From contig JBOZIK010000001.1 in NCBI GenBank assembly GCA_051453625.1, forward strand, positions 174,964,005 through 174,993,422: a stretch of DNA of 29,418 nucleotides. The letters run 5' to 3'. Under the pieces are notes generated by a model. That model did not search any database. It was given only the letters and a program-made list of their open reading frames with translations, and was not told the origin of the DNA. The position numbers and the translations under genes are program-made. Shown here one piece after another: positions 1-11,128 of the stretch (positions are counted from its first letter, which is position 1; each line of letters begins with the position of its first letter). The stretch is from Welwitschia mirabilis. Taxonomy: Eukaryota > Gnetophyta > Gnetopsida > Welwitschiales.

Positions 1-641
1 CCTAAGAATAAAGTTTAATTTTTGTTGGGGGTATGTCACTTGCATGACATTTACATTTTTCAAGAAATATTTTAAATCTTAATGCCTCATTTTCTAAAAT
101 TTGGTTGAATGTTTTCAAATATTTTCACCATATTTACATACTTGAATGATTTTATTTAGATATTTTTTTTTCTGTTAGTTATTCTTTATCATGCTTTTTT
201 GCTAAGAGACTAGAAAAAGTCTAGTTGAGAGGTATGTTAATCCTGAAACATGGCAATCACATTTAGATATTTCCAATAGATGACATTATTCCAATTTTAA
301 CCTATAAAAAATGACATTTATATTAAGTGTTTTAGCCTGAGTTATTATAAATTAAGACATTAATTTAATTATTTTAATCATAAACATATCTTCTATTATT
401 TTTAAAATCAAAATTAATATTATTATTTTTGTCATAATAATTGTAAATCTTCAGCCATGTTTTACAAAACATGGTAGAAGATGAGCACAATTATACAAAA
501 AAACAATGGTGGTAATGGAGATATGAGGTGGTGGCATGTGAAAATAACATTGGAAGAAATGTAGCAGTGGCATGTGAAGTTGGCATTGAAGACATGTGGT
601 GATAGCACTGGTTGGTGGAGGAACCAACTTCAAATGCTACA
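1..641. other. AT-rich sequence without recognisable gene
   Basis: I see no coding region, RNA gene or repeat that can be supported here. The only reading frame of any length (451-633, minus, 60 codons) has no familiar motif, is rich in Cys, His and Pro from a low-complexity stretch, and is most likely chance. The sequence just left of 642 would be the target-site flank if the LTR proposed next is correct (ctaca at 637-641). Confidence 0.5.
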
Positions 642-1628
642 TGTTGAACTAATCATAATAACCTCCACTCAATGCTATAGAGCAAGGAATTAAATTACTC
701 TACCTAATGATACAAAACAAAGATTTCACTTAGTACTACATGATGAAGATTATAGCTAATACTCTAAGATGAAATCTTATGCACCCTACCTGATGATTTA
801 AGATAAATAATTATAATTTCCAACCTACCACTACAAGATAAGGCTCTAACCATCTCAATCCTATCCTGACATATAAAAAGGATTAAACATGCCTCATTAT
901 AATATTAAAATCTTGCTAATGAAAGATTTGGATTAAATAACTATTAACAATATTATTCTAAGTCTCTTTGTGAGTGAGCTAGCCTCAAAGCTAGTTTGAT
1001 GTTTCTTTTGTTTGAGTATTCTTCTTTGATGTTATTTAGTTCTTATACTTTTAATGAAAGTTAGTTTCTTTTTCTTAATTTTAAATGTGCATTACTTCAT
1101 ACATAGAATGTTTGATTAAGAGTTATGAAAGAGACAAGTTATCCATAACTTTGAGTGAGTTTCTTTTATTTATAGTTTTGGTTTCATAACTTGTAATTAT
1201 TTGATAATTCTTGAGAGTAAAATACTACTTATCATGCTTATGAACATGCTACGAAGAACTAAAAGTGACAAAGGGATTTCATTGTCACTTATGTAATAAA
1301 TGAGATTATGTTACCATAATCTGAGCTATCACAAAATTAATAAATTGAGATTTAAAAAGAAATTGCATTATATCAAAAGTAGAAGACCTTTTACTTATGA
1401 AAACGTTCAAGTTAGTTCTTTGAGTATTAATTCATTTCTTTACTTTTTCCACTTGACTTTTTTTACTCTTCATATTTTTCTCTATTTGCATTATTATTTT
1501 ATTCTAGTTATAGTGTGTTTGCAATACTGTTTATGCATTTGCTTGTGTAAGCTATCTTCATTATTCTTGTTTAAAGGATGACACTTAGTCCTCTTTTAGT
1601 TTTATTAAATTTTAGTTTTATTCAAACA
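642..1628 (+). mobile_element. Candidate 5' LTR of a decayed Ty3/gypsy (Tat/Athila-type) element
   Basis: The right end is inferred from a decayed tRNA-Asp priming site that starts 6 bases after an ending ...ttcaaaca at 1621-1628. The left end is chosen because tgttgaac at 642 is an imperfect inverted match to that ending, giving an LTR of 987 bp, a reasonable size. A TATA-like atataaaaag sits at 871-880, which would give a short U3 and long R-U5. The interior is T-rich with no coding potential; the 93-codon frame at 1300-1581 is low-complexity Leu/Phe/Tyr and is not a gene. No second LTR copy was found in the window, so the left boundary remains a guess; the right boundary is better supported. 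Confidence 0.5.
871..880 (+). promoter_or_regulatory. TATA-like box in candidate LTR
   Basis: The sequence atataaaaag lies about 230 bases inside the proposed LTR and is the best RNA polymerase II TATA-like element there. Its position fits a short U3. AT richness makes chance matches common, so this supports the LTR call only weakly. Confidence 0.35.
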
Positions 1629-1634
1629 TAATTT

Positions 1635-1652
1635 TGGTGCTATTACTAGGAA
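1635..1652 (+). other. Decayed primer binding site (tRNA-Asp type)
   Basis: The sequence TGGTGCTATTACTAGGAA aligns without gaps to the Asp priming site usual in plant Athila/Tat elements (TGGCGCCGTTGCCGGGGA). All six differences are C-to-T or G-to-A, as expected from cytosine deamination on either strand. It is followed by tgatggcatag, then T-rich leader. This marks the start of minus-strand synthesis of an old Ty3-type element and fixes the end of the upstream LTR. Confidence 0.6.
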
Positions 1653-3312
1653 TGATGGCATAGTATATTTATAGTGTCAATGCATAGTTTTTATTTTTAT
1701 TTTCTTTCATTATAGTTTTTTGTCCTTTCTTTTCTAGTAGTTGATATTGGTCAATTCTAGTGATGCCCAAATTAGTTTTATTTTTTATTTCTTTAGATAT
1801 GTACATTTTTTTAAAACTTTTTGTACTTTCTAATGATTGGTACTAGTGCTTTTCTAATGAAACCCAAATTGGTCTATTTTTTTCTAGTCTTTATTAAACT
1901 TTTTAATCCTAATCTAAAAATTATTGTTATAACAAATTTTGTGTGTGTAGGTCTAACAAAGTTTTTGTAGGTTTGCTATTTAATTTATATCAAATGGACT
2001 GCAACATAAGAAAAAGGCATAAAAAATGAGATGATGAAAAGGAAAAATACACTTTCATTCTTTTTTTTCAAATTTTATGTTTTTGTAAATTTTTCATTTT
2101 AGTCTCTATGTTTAGATTTAAGTTTTTTTGAATTTTTAACTTTATAAGTTTTCATTGTCTAAGTTTCCATAGGTGATTTCTCTCTACTATTTTAATGTTT
2201 GTTATTAATTTATTATTACCTATAATTTAAAATATTCTATGTAGCTCTGTTCTTATCACCTATCGTTTTGGGACTCTGTCTAAGAAAAGTAACTAGCTCC
2301 CCCACTAGAACTCATTGACACCACCAGATTTTTTATGAATTTTGCATTCAAACTTTGCTCAGTTACTTCTCTCATTTCTTTAAAACTTTCTTGCTATGGG
2401 GTCCTTTCTAAAAATACATAAATGATGGATTGAAGATGTGATCTTTTTAGTAGATTCTGTGAAATACCTTTTGAGCTTCAAATGAACTCTAACATTGAAA
2501 GTAAATCTTCTAATTGGAACTATGAAAATATATACAACTTTTATTAATCATGTTTAACTTAAACAAAATATAAGAGATTATCTTTAACATAAAAACTATA
2601 AGAGATTACCTTCAAATTGGATATTTAGATATTAATTTATGTTTTCTTCAAATTCCTAGTGCACATAGATTAGATCCTTACCAAGAGAATTATGAATATG
2701 TATCTTCCAACATCCCTCATAACTCTCATCCTTTATCATCTTATTAATATTCTCTACCTTTCCTCAGCAATAGCTCATATTACTTTAACTGCCAAGATTT
2801 TTAGAACACTAGGTAAATTATTGAAGATTACTTTTAACATTTAGGATTTCCTCTACACATAGATCAACCTTTTTATAACCACGAGTTTGAAAATTATTGC
2901 TATAAATAGAAAAGTATGATTCTTTATTTTACATCCTTATTTATAACCCTTATTCCTCATCATTTTATTAAGTCCATTCATCTTCTAATCTTTATCCTTC
3001 ATTTCCTCATAAATACCCTTCATCTCCTAAAGATCTATAATCATATTTATCTTTGTTTGAAGATTTCCTTAAGAGATTTATGAAATTTTAAGACTAAATT
3101 CTCCAACAAATTTATCAAATCACAATCCATGTTCTCTCTTATTTTCTTGTAAAAACAAAAAAAAAACTTGAGTAAAACCTAACTAAAGAGGAAGAGCATC
3201 CTATGTCCCTTGTACGTAATCCTAGAAGTCTTAAAAGGATTAATGATATTTAATTAGATGATACTTAAGTTATAACCTTTACAAATGAGGGAAAAAAACT
3301 TTTAAAAACCTA
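1653..3312 (+). other. Leader and unrecognised internal part of the left Ty3-type element
   Basis: This stretch follows the priming site and should hold leader and gag. The first 600 bases are T-rich and non-coding. From about 2640 the plus strand gives short readable pieces rich in His, Tyr, Asn and Ser between stops (for example around 2660-3120), but I could not match them to a gag domain. No zinc knuckle is visible. It is best described as decayed internal retrotransposon sequence, inferred from position. Confidence 0.35.
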
Positions 3313-3725
3313 TAATATGAGAAATTATTAGAGGATAAGCAATCAATTGAGGAAACTCAATTCTTTGAGGAGAGCAATACATTAGAGCATGAGTCATTAA
3401 GTGATTCTTGTGAAGAAGAGAAGATTAAATCCATTATTAATTCATCCTGTGTAGAAAACCTAGTTTCTTCTTAATAACTTCACAACCCAAACATCTCATC
3501 TTTATCCTTATCTTTTCAGAAAGATCCAAATCTCAATGAAGAAGATAAACCTATCTTAATATTTGAACTATCTTATAATGATTTTCTTAATGAACATTCA
3601 TCTTTGAAAGTGGTTTTCAATCCATGTTTATCTTTTCAAAATGGTGTCCTGTAAAAGTTGTTGAAGAAGCATAAACAAGTTAAAGGATGAACCATTTTAG
3701 ATTTTGCAAGCATAAACTTTACTAC
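3313..3725 (+). pseudogene. Remnant of Ty3/gypsy polyprotein just before the RT domain
   Basis: From 3313 the plus strand reads an acidic segment (pieces such as SIEETQFFEE and SDSCEEEKIK) up to a stop near 3472, then continues in frame with NEEDKPILIFELSYNDFLNE. Near 3658-3722 a piece reading LLKKHKQ, then a TGA where Trp is expected, then TILDFASINFTTC resembles the conserved segment that precedes the reverse transcriptase in plant Ty3 polyproteins (lysine/histidine-rich helix, Gly-Trp-Thr-Ile, then ...Thr-Cys before the RT). The RT itself does not follow; the similarity stops at about 3725. I infer an internal deletion. The match is short and was made by eye. Confidence 0.4.
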
Positions 3726-5100
3726 TTGTGTTACTATTCTTTATGATTTTATGAATGATATGTATAACAATCTACATGGATTATATTCCTATTTAGAAAT
3801 ATTCATTTGTTCACAACCTTGAAAAATATTTTATTTCAAAAATTTTAGATTCTTTACATAAATATAGACTATATTTTTCTTGTAGATTATGTTTAGGATG
3901 GGTAGGTCCATGCATAATAAAACCAATATCTCCTGATGGCATGTCTTCCATGGGACCAATTAAGCACTACCATTTGTATAAACATTACCTAAAGCCATTC
4001 AGCTTAGGAAATTTAAAATTTCAGTCATTTCATAAAATAAGATATCATCTTCTTAAATTTTACCATCCATCACTTCCACGTTGGATTTACTTCATAAGGC
4101 TAACCAATCATTCTCCTCTTTCTTACACTTATGAGTTTATGAAACTTAATGACACAGCTGATGGACTTTAATAATTAACCTAAAATAAGTAATCTTTATG
4201 TCATCACAAGTTTTGATTAAGATCAAGTAAATTTGTATTTTTTAAGAGAAAGTTATGCTTATTTTAAGTTATGTTTTTAACATTAGCTTTTACTTGAGAT
4301 CTTTAATGCTGAAAAAGTAAAGAAATAAAAAGGTAAAATTTACTTTCATGTTATATCTTTTATTTTTAAGCATTATGAGAATAATATTATTTGTTTGTTA
4401 GGTTAATGAAACAACTACTCCTTCTATGTACATGAAAAAATGTATTTAAGAAGTAGAAATGAAAAGAGGAATAAAAAAGCATGTTTAAATTTTTAATCAA
4501 TATGATGGATTTAGTTAAATATGTTAAGCTATGAATGCTCATTAGCAATGTAACTCTAATTATTCATTTTATGACATAGTCAACTACATTAAGGCTATAG
4601 ATGCTAACTGATAATGTAGCATTGAATTTTTTAAGGACAACATGTTTAACTCTGTTGGAAGAAGTGCCATAATACTAGATGCTTAATAAGATCAAAATGC
4701 TTAAAATTAAGGTATGCATAAGTATGAAAAGTAAAAAATAGGAAAAAAATGCTAGTAAATAGAGATTTTCTTATGATATGAATGTTTTAACAATTGTAAT
4801 TGAGATTTTACTTTTTTTTAAAAAAGGTTGTGGATATATTACTTAATCAAAAGGAAATGTATAGAGATAAGTTATCAGAAAAAAGTCAAAATAGATAGCT
4901 AGATATCTTTTCTCCTCCTATCCTAGAAAGACATAAAATGATAGCCCTAGCTACCTAGCTAGAAAGAATAGATTCATTAAAATTCAAAAGACTAGAAAAT
5001 AAACCAAATATTATTATAAAATTACTTAAGCAGAAAAAGAATGAAGGAAATCTAAAGTAAAATAAAACAACTATTTAATCAATCAATAGACATATTTTAC
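3726..5100. other. No identifiable gene; AT-rich, one two-unit imperfect repeat
   Basis: A 76-codon open frame at 3941-4171 on the plus strand contains LPRWIYFIRLTNHSPLSYT, which I do not recognise; it may be a remnant of the left element or chance. The two-unit imperfect repeat at 4523-4627 is listed separately. I found no second LTR, poly(A) tail or known domain that would close the left element. Confidence 0.4.
4523..4627 (+). repeat. Two-unit imperfect tandem repeat
   Basis: Unit one (4523-4561) starts gttaagctatgaatgctcat and unit two (4588-4627) starts attaaggctatagatgctaa; the two align over about 39 bases with several substitutions and small indels, spaced about 65 bases apart. No function is suggested. 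Confidence 0.45.
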
Positions 5101-6949
5101 ATTTTTTTTAAAAATTTAATTAAAGAGTTTATCAGTGCAAGATTATTACATGTCCTCATCTATCAAAATGTCTTTCACATTATTGATTTTAATTATCTTC
5201 TCCATTGATTTTATTGCACGATATCTATTCTTGTCAAGGTGTCATTTTAGGATCAGTTTCTAGTGTGATATGATAATTTACTTTACTGATATCCTCGAAC
5301 TTACATCCAAAATTTCATAATAATCAATCCAACTAATGAACTAGGCACTAATGTTGTGCTCAGCTTACTTAGGCTTACTATCTAATTTTGCTTCTCATCA
5401 AAGTTAGAGTTTTTATCTTTCCAAGAGGAATCTGGTTTAGGTCTTTATCTTCTAGATCTTCTTGATTATCTTAACTTTGCTTATTTCTATTATCTCTTTA
5501 GTTCTCCTCATGCTAATGATAACTATGCTCCTCCCTATCTTTGTCATCATCATCACTTAGAATGATAACATCAGATTTAATCATAATCTCTTACTTTACT
5601 TCATCCGTTGCTTACTATGAGTCGAAATGTCTATGTTACCCTCTCTATCCTCCACTTGAGGGACTGCTACTTTCCCTTAATTATTAGGTTCTTTTTGCCT
5701 ATTAGGGAAAGGGCCCTTCTACTCTCTGGAGCCATTAAGAATATGGGAAGCTTCTCCTCATTTCTTTTGCTATGACATCTTTTCCCTGACTACTTGGATC
5801 CTCTTTCCTTACCATTAATAAACTCTTGGAATCTATAAAAAAGTCCTAAATATTTTCCTTTAATTTTACCTTTTAATTTCTCTAAAAAATAAAGGGAGAT
5901 TAACTTGACTTCCTTATCTTAAAATAATGAGAAGGCTAAAATGTAGCCCCTAAGCTTGAAATGATTTGTTGATGAATTCTGCTACAAGTGCTTATACTTG
6001 CTCTAGTTAATTCTTTCTAATATCTCCTTGAATTCTTTTGGGCATTTTATATTCAAAAACTAATTTGCATCAGAGTGATCATAAAATGAGAGTAGTAGTA
6101 ACTCGTCCTCCTTTTTAAGGCTCATAGTCTATGCAACTAAGTCCAAGATAATTGAAATCCTCCTTCAGCCTATTTCAAACTTCTCCTTAACCACTAATTT
6201 TATAGAATTAAAACTTGAGGACTCATTATATACTAGAGACCTTCATCCTATCTATTTAATACTATTCCAGAGACCATCTCTTGGAACTATCTACCAGCTT
6301 AAGATGTGGATGTTTTTCTATTTTTTTTAATGCCTAGATTTTTGTGACTTTTCTTTAAATAAGAAAGATGATGGTGTAAGCCTAACACTCCTCTAAGGTT
6401 GTTAAACTACTTTGCCTTAGTTTCTTTACCACAAGAATCCTATTCTTCATATAAGCCCTTTAAGGACTACGTATTTACCAATGGATTATTTTTTTCATGC
6501 ATTTGCTAAGCTTTTGTCTAGGTCATACTTCTTAATAAGGACTAATTTAGATGATATCCTTCCACCATTAATCATTCTAGTATCTTTTTTACCAAAAGTT
6601 AAAATTACCCCTTGGAAAAATTTTTCAAAACTTTAATTGCCTCTTTTATTCTCTAATCATTTCCTGATAATGCCTAGTTAGGATTCAATAATCTCTAAGT
6701 ATCCTTTCCATGAGGTCTTCTAGTTTTCCTCTTAGTCTTTCTAGCTCTAGAATATCTGAAGGATGTTTTTTATTGATAAACATTAAATTCTAGAAGGGAG
6801 TTTTCCCTTCTTCAATGGTCTAAGTGATTTTTACTCTAGCTTTTTCTTTCCTTTGTGTAAAGCTCTTTAGAAAGGGAAATCCTCCTATCTCGGTTTTCAA
6901 TTCTTATATTTTTTCCTCAGTAATTTTTTCTAAAGAGTTGATCCCCCTA
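5101..6949 (-). other. Minus-strand remnant, probably distal part of the older LINE or an adjoining element
   Basis: The minus strand continues directly from the LINE linker at 7.1-6.95 kb without a visible boundary. Readable minus-strand pieces include a charged stretch near 6850-6680 and an acidic one (ILSDDDDKDREEHSYH) near 5510-5560, each separated by stops. I could not recognise a zf-RVT or RNase H domain, so membership of the LINE is inferred from continuity and strand only. A run of eight T at 5102-5109 could be the decayed poly(A) tail marking its 3' end, but short T runs are common here. The piece could equally be part of a different LINE's ORF1. Confidence 0.3.
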
Positions 6950-8300
6950 CTTTAAGCTTAATAATAATATTTGTCATGGATAAAGGGAAAAAAAAAGCTA
7001 TCTTTCATATCCTAAATTCCCCATCTCCCTACTTCTAGTAGTTTAGCTATTTTTTCCTATGCAATTGCATGAAATCTCTTTTCTCCTCTATCTTCTACTT
7101 AAATAAAACTTCTAATTAGTTAGTTAATTAAATATTTTACCTTCTTAGGTAGAGAACTTCACAACATGTACTATATTTTTTAATCATATAAAGAATGGTA
7201 TTTATAATAATCATTCATACTTTTCTCAAGATAAAAATTACTCTTTAAGTGTTACATAATATCTCTATTCTTAACTGTAGCTCTTTCCAACTTGTCAAAC
7301 TTCTCCATTGAAACATGAAGACTCCTAGATAAATATTTGTCTCTTTTTTTCCTAGTGATTCCTAGAGCTCTCTTAATTTCCTATTGGACACTAGACCAAG
7401 TATTCAATAAGTAAATTCTACTCTTTTACCAGTTGATTACCAGTTTAGATACTTTTGTAAGTTTCTTTAGTCCCTGCTTAATGGCTCTAATTACTATATA
7501 TTTGATTATACATATATAATTAAGTTATCTATGAAGTGATTAATTAAAATGTTCAAATCATGGATTGTTAGCCCCATGCCCTCTACTTGATGGATATAGT
7601 CTTATAGGACATATATAATAATGATGAAAAGGTAAGAAGAGAGGGGATCCTTCTATGATAAATATTTAGCTGTACTAAAGTATCTATGGGTGTTTTGATG
7701 AATTTTCAAAGTGAATTTCATTGTTCTTTAGATTTACAATGATAAATCAATAGATTTTAAGGGAAATCCTTTTGTTCTTAGAACATGTTCTAAGACACTC
7801 CATGATATAGTATCATATGCCTTTCTAATATTTACTTTTAGAGCATACACCCTTTTTTATTTTTCCTTTATGAAGTAAAATATTTCATGATTGAAAATAA
7901 CATAGTCTAGAATGTTTTCTGTCTCACAAATCTCTTTAAATAAGAACAGATTCTATTTACTAGGATCTTCACAAATAGCCTATATATCACATTGTACACT
8001 CCTATTAGTTGACACCTTTTTAAGATCCATTTTTTATTAAGGATTATGATAATATAGGTATTATTCTAGGCATAAGGAAAAATCCCATTTTGCATTACCT
8101 TGTTAAAGGCTTCAGAGATTGAATGACATATATAACCCCACTATTTTTGAAACAATTCCATTGTCCATTCATTTGGACCTAGGATTCTATTTAATTTTAT
8201 TTCCTTGAGAGTTAGTTAAATTTCATCCTATTCCACTTGCCCTTAGGAAGGTCCTTCTAGCAACTTGTAGTTCATAATTTTGAGGGATCTTACACTTTGA
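6950..8300 (-). pseudogene. Older LINE: reverse transcriptase domain (L1-type), decayed
   Basis: Reading the minus strand from about 8245, pieces in shifting frames follow the order of a plant L1 reverse transcriptase: LGPNEWTMELFQK, then EAFNKVMQNGIFP, then VNRI, then KAYDTISWSVLEHVLRTKGFP (KAYD at 7812-7823), then KDPLSSYLF at about 7629-7658 where the family has the Gln-Gly-Asp-Pro-Leu-Ser motif, then HFIDNLIIY where the family has Phe-Ala-Asp-Asp (FIDN at 7524-7535). The second catalytic Asp is therefore Asn here. The C-terminal linker is seen near 7137-7149 (PKKV) followed by the Gly-rich Trp-Gly-Ile segment. Many stops and frameshifts make it non-functional. This enzyme class primes DNA synthesis on nicked target DNA with its own RNA as template. 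Confidence 0.8.
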
Positions 8301-9178
8301 ATTCTTTCTAAAGTTTCTCTAAGTTTTCTAAAAAGCTATAAGTACTTCCTCTTTTGTGAGGTACTTGTCATTCCAATTAATTAAATTTATCATATTTAGT
8401 TCCTTTCTTGCATTAACAATATTTAAAAAAAATACTTTATATGTTTGTGGCCTTACTTCATCAAATTCATGTATGTGCATTAGTGCCAATATATATCTTT
8501 TCACTTCTAAATGTGATAAGGTTTTCAAAGCTTCTTTTATTATTTAGAATAAAGATCCTTTTCTTGTCTTATTTCTACTAAATTATCTTAATATCCTCTT
8601 TGAGTTTTTATTTTCTTTAAAATTTCTAACCCAATATCTTTCTCCATTCCTTTAGTTATTCCTTTATTTTTCATAAATTGACTTGTAAGTTTTCAATTGG
8701 ATTAGCCATTATGTTTTTTTAATTTTTTTGAATAAATCACTTTATCTATTTATCTTTTAGATATGCATTCTTAAATGAAAGTAAGACCTCTTTCCCCTAT
8801 TCTTATCCTAAAAAAGTATGATAGACCTATGATTAAAGTACTGCCTTCCTTCCTTCAATAGTATTTAGTTTTTGTTTCTCAATAAATCTGTGGATACCAT
8901 TGCTATGTTAATTTAAGAAAAGATTTTATCCTTTCCTCTTCTCTTATTAGATTAAATAAATTGTACCTAATGTGATGGCATATCTATTAGCTCTAAAAAA
9001 TTAATAAAATCCTTTAGGTCTTTTATCCATACTTTAAAACCATTCATTCCATCCTTGCTTTTTACACTCAAATAATGTTTTACTAAGATCTCTCCTTACT
9101 TTTCCTACTCAAATAACATTTGACTAAAATCTCCTATTAGGATATAATTTCTCTTCTGAAGCTTTTTTCTTTCATTTC
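8301..9178 (-). pseudogene. Older LINE: C-terminal half of endonuclease and EN-RT linker
   Basis: The minus strand reads YILI, GDF at about 9117-9150, which is the conserved strand of AP-endonuclease-type LINE endonucleases, followed by FKVWIKDLKDFINFLELIDM and a serine-asparagine-lysine-arginine piece, then VSTDLL near 8885-8910. These are the second half of the domain; the first half lies 2 kb away at 11.14-11.45 kb, beyond an inserted LINE. Between 8880 and 8300 lies the helical linker to the RT, with one 66-codon open piece at 8328-8528 (EVKRYILALMHIHEFDEV...). The domain would nick target DNA at AT-rich sites. It is broken by stops and by the insertion. Confidence 0.75.
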
Positions 9179-9190
9179 TTTTTTTTTTTT
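9179..9190 (-). other. Poly(A) tail of the younger LINE (T run on plus strand)
   Basis: Twelve consecutive T on the plus strand directly abut older-LINE endonuclease sequence on the left and LINE 3' untranslated sequence on the right (minus-strand reading ends ...gcctaaacttcattc then the A run). It defines the 3' end of the inserted LINE. Confidence 0.75.
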
Positions 9191-10038
9191 GAATGAAGTT
9201 TAGGCATTCATTATTAGAGAAAAATACAAACATGAACTCTTACAAATAACAAAATAAAATGGGGCAAACCATTTTCAGATTGAGTAGAGTATATCTTATG
9301 GTAGTATCAGTGACTGTTGGGAGAAATGTTCTAAGACTAATTTTTAACTCTTCCTCTTTCATTCTAGTTATTATACTAGTGCTAATCACCAAATCCTAGA
9401 GATCTAGTTGCTATCAATTATATCGCCTGGAAGTAGGAAAGGGATTCACTTCTGAAAACTCCTTGATGACTAGTTAAAAATAATTCAAAAGGGCCATGTA
9501 GCAGGCATTTGATTCATGATGCAGGGATGGTAGGCTTGAAGAATATCATTTGAGCTATATTGCATGACTTAAAAAAGCTATCTCAGGAGGTTTGATGCCC
9601 CTATTTTAATGAGCTTCCTCCAAATTCATTTAATTTTTGATTACTTTTCTTTAGCTCAATTCTAGGAAAAAATTGAGTATTGATCTAGTTTACCTCATAA
9701 AGATCTTCTCCTCAAAGATTATGAAGAAATACCCATTCTAACACCAAGTTCAATTATTTTAAGTATCTTTCATCCTTTAAATGAATGAAATCTTGATATT
9801 TAGCTATGTTTTGATGTCATTGATTATGTGTTGAATGTTAAAGTCTATCAGTTTGAATAAATTTACATTCCTACCTTATCAAATGTGATAGATGAAAGCT
9901 ATGATGAGGGATTTAATGAAACTGTGTTATGTAGAGCTAGAACTAAATTGTTGCTTTATTCATTACATCAATACTATCCAAGTAGCTGTAAGGGATTGTA
10001 AGTGTATCAGGTCTAGGGAAAATCACAGTATATCAAAG

Positions 10039-10240
10039 CATGGAGAACATTTAAATAAGATATACTCTCTTGTTTCTTTAACCATACCACATATACAACA
10101 TTTTGAATTAATATGAACATCAAATTTAAGCAGTATATCCTTCGTAATAAGCTTGTTATTATAATCTAGCCATAAAATGAAGGAATTTTTTAGTAAGGCA
10201 AATCTATTTCATATAAGATAGTATCATTTCACTTTAGGAG
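10039..10240 (-). pseudogene. Younger LINE: zinc-binding C-terminal domain (zf-RVT type)
   Basis: The minus strand reads DYNNKLITKDILLKFDVHIN, then KCCICGMVKETREYILFKC at about 10042-10100. The pattern of two closely spaced Cys, a Thr-Arg-(Glu/Asp) step and a Phe-x-Cys ending is that of the zf-RVT domain found at the C-terminus of plant L1 ORF2 proteins. A few stops lie upstream. The opposite-strand 74-codon frame at 9892-10116 is a shadow of this region. Confidence 0.7.
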
Positions 10241-10354
10241 CCTATCCACATAGCTATAAATATGTAGAGGAGGTGGAGAAATGCATACTAGTTGCATTTT
10301 ATACTAATGCATCACTTGGAAGATCTATGCAAATCCTTGCCAAACATATAAGTT

Positions 10355-11110
10355 TTAGTATTTTTTTGATGATCCAAGATGTGATCTCTTTCTCTTGATA
10401 TTGCTAGATATTTGTATCTTTAAAATAATATTCATTACGTTACTTGATCCACAGGTTATGTTTTTTGAGTTAAAAATCCATAACGAAGTTAAAAATGAAG
10501 ATTTATTAATTAAGATAAAATTAGTAAAACCCAAACCTCTTGCTACTTTTGGCTTTATCAAGTTATGCCATGCTATAGGATCCTTCTTTATTTGATTATA
10601 GGATCCTGTCAAAGGAAATTTCTACATAATGAATTAATCTTAGATAGGACTTTCTTAGGAAGAAGAAACATCCTACACCCAAAAGAGAACAGGCTTTGAA
10701 GCACAGCTTTGACCAAGATAAGACTTCTTGCATATGAAAGAAATTTTATAGTCTAGGATCTTATTATATTTGTTATTCTCAGAATTATAGGTGGAAAATC
10801 TATTATGGAAAGTTTCTTGAAGCTAAAAGGCACTCCAAGATATCTAACAAGGAGGAAACCTTTTATAAAACCCAAGGCATGAAGATATCTCTCTTTTTGA
10901 CCTTATGATATACCTCCAAAGAAAGCATAACTATTGGTTAGATTTGCTTCAAAATCAGAAACATATAAAAAGTGCTTTAAAGATTGTTTCAAACATTGAA
11001 TGAAGGTATCATATATTTTGCAAAATAAGAATAAATCATTTACATAGCATAGATGGGTAACTTGAAGCCTATGAAATTTTATATGGAAGTGAAACTAGGA
11101 GTTCTTAGCC
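10355..11110 (-). pseudogene. Younger LINE: RT catalytic end, thumb and linker
   Basis: From about 11110 the minus strand reads FHFHIKFHRLQVTHLCYVND, LFLFCK; YVND at 11035-11046 stands where the family has Phe-Ala-Asp-Asp, so one catalytic Asp position is Asn. It continues LKHFLYVSDFEANLTNSYAF, then RYLGVPFSFKKLS at about 10811-10855, the conserved thumb motif of plant L1 RTs. Further on come PKKVLSKINSLCRNFL and an 85-codon open piece at 10355-10612 with IAWHNLIKPKVARGLGFTNF, the linker before the zinc domain. Domain order and wording match LINE ORF2 closely. The N-terminal half of the RT is missing at the truncated 5' end. Confidence 0.8.
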
Positions 11111-11128
11111 ATTTATCTATTCTGCAAA

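Larger units (their letters stand above)
9179..11128 (-). mobile_element. Younger 5'-truncated LINE inserted in the older LINE's endonuclease
   Basis: The element reads on the minus strand. Its 3' end is marked by twelve T at 9179-9190 (poly(A) tail on the minus strand). It contains the end of an RT domain, the linker and a zinc-binding C-terminal domain but no endonuclease or RT N-terminus, so it is truncated at the 5' end, the usual result of incomplete target-primed reverse transcription. The older LINE's endonuclease resumes on both sides. A candidate target duplication is ttttctttcattt (9165-9177) against ttttctttttatt (11129-11141), ten of thirteen bases matching. Internal stops and frameshifts show it too is dead. 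Confidence 0.75.

Noticed and set aside
451-633. 60-codon minus-strand frame rich in Cys and His
   Set aside because: No spaced ligand pattern, no homologous motif, and it overlaps a short-period repetitive stretch (ggtggcatgtgaa-like units); likely chance.
1300-1581. 93-codon plus-strand frame with hydrophobic stretch that could pass for a membrane protein
   Set aside because: Composition follows T-rich LTR sequence (Phe, Leu, Tyr from TTT/TTA/TAT) and it ends inside the proposed U5 just before the priming site.
5102-5109. T8 run as a definite poly(A) tail of the older LINE
   Set aside because: Runs of eight T occur by chance in this composition and no recognised 3' domain or target duplication supports it.
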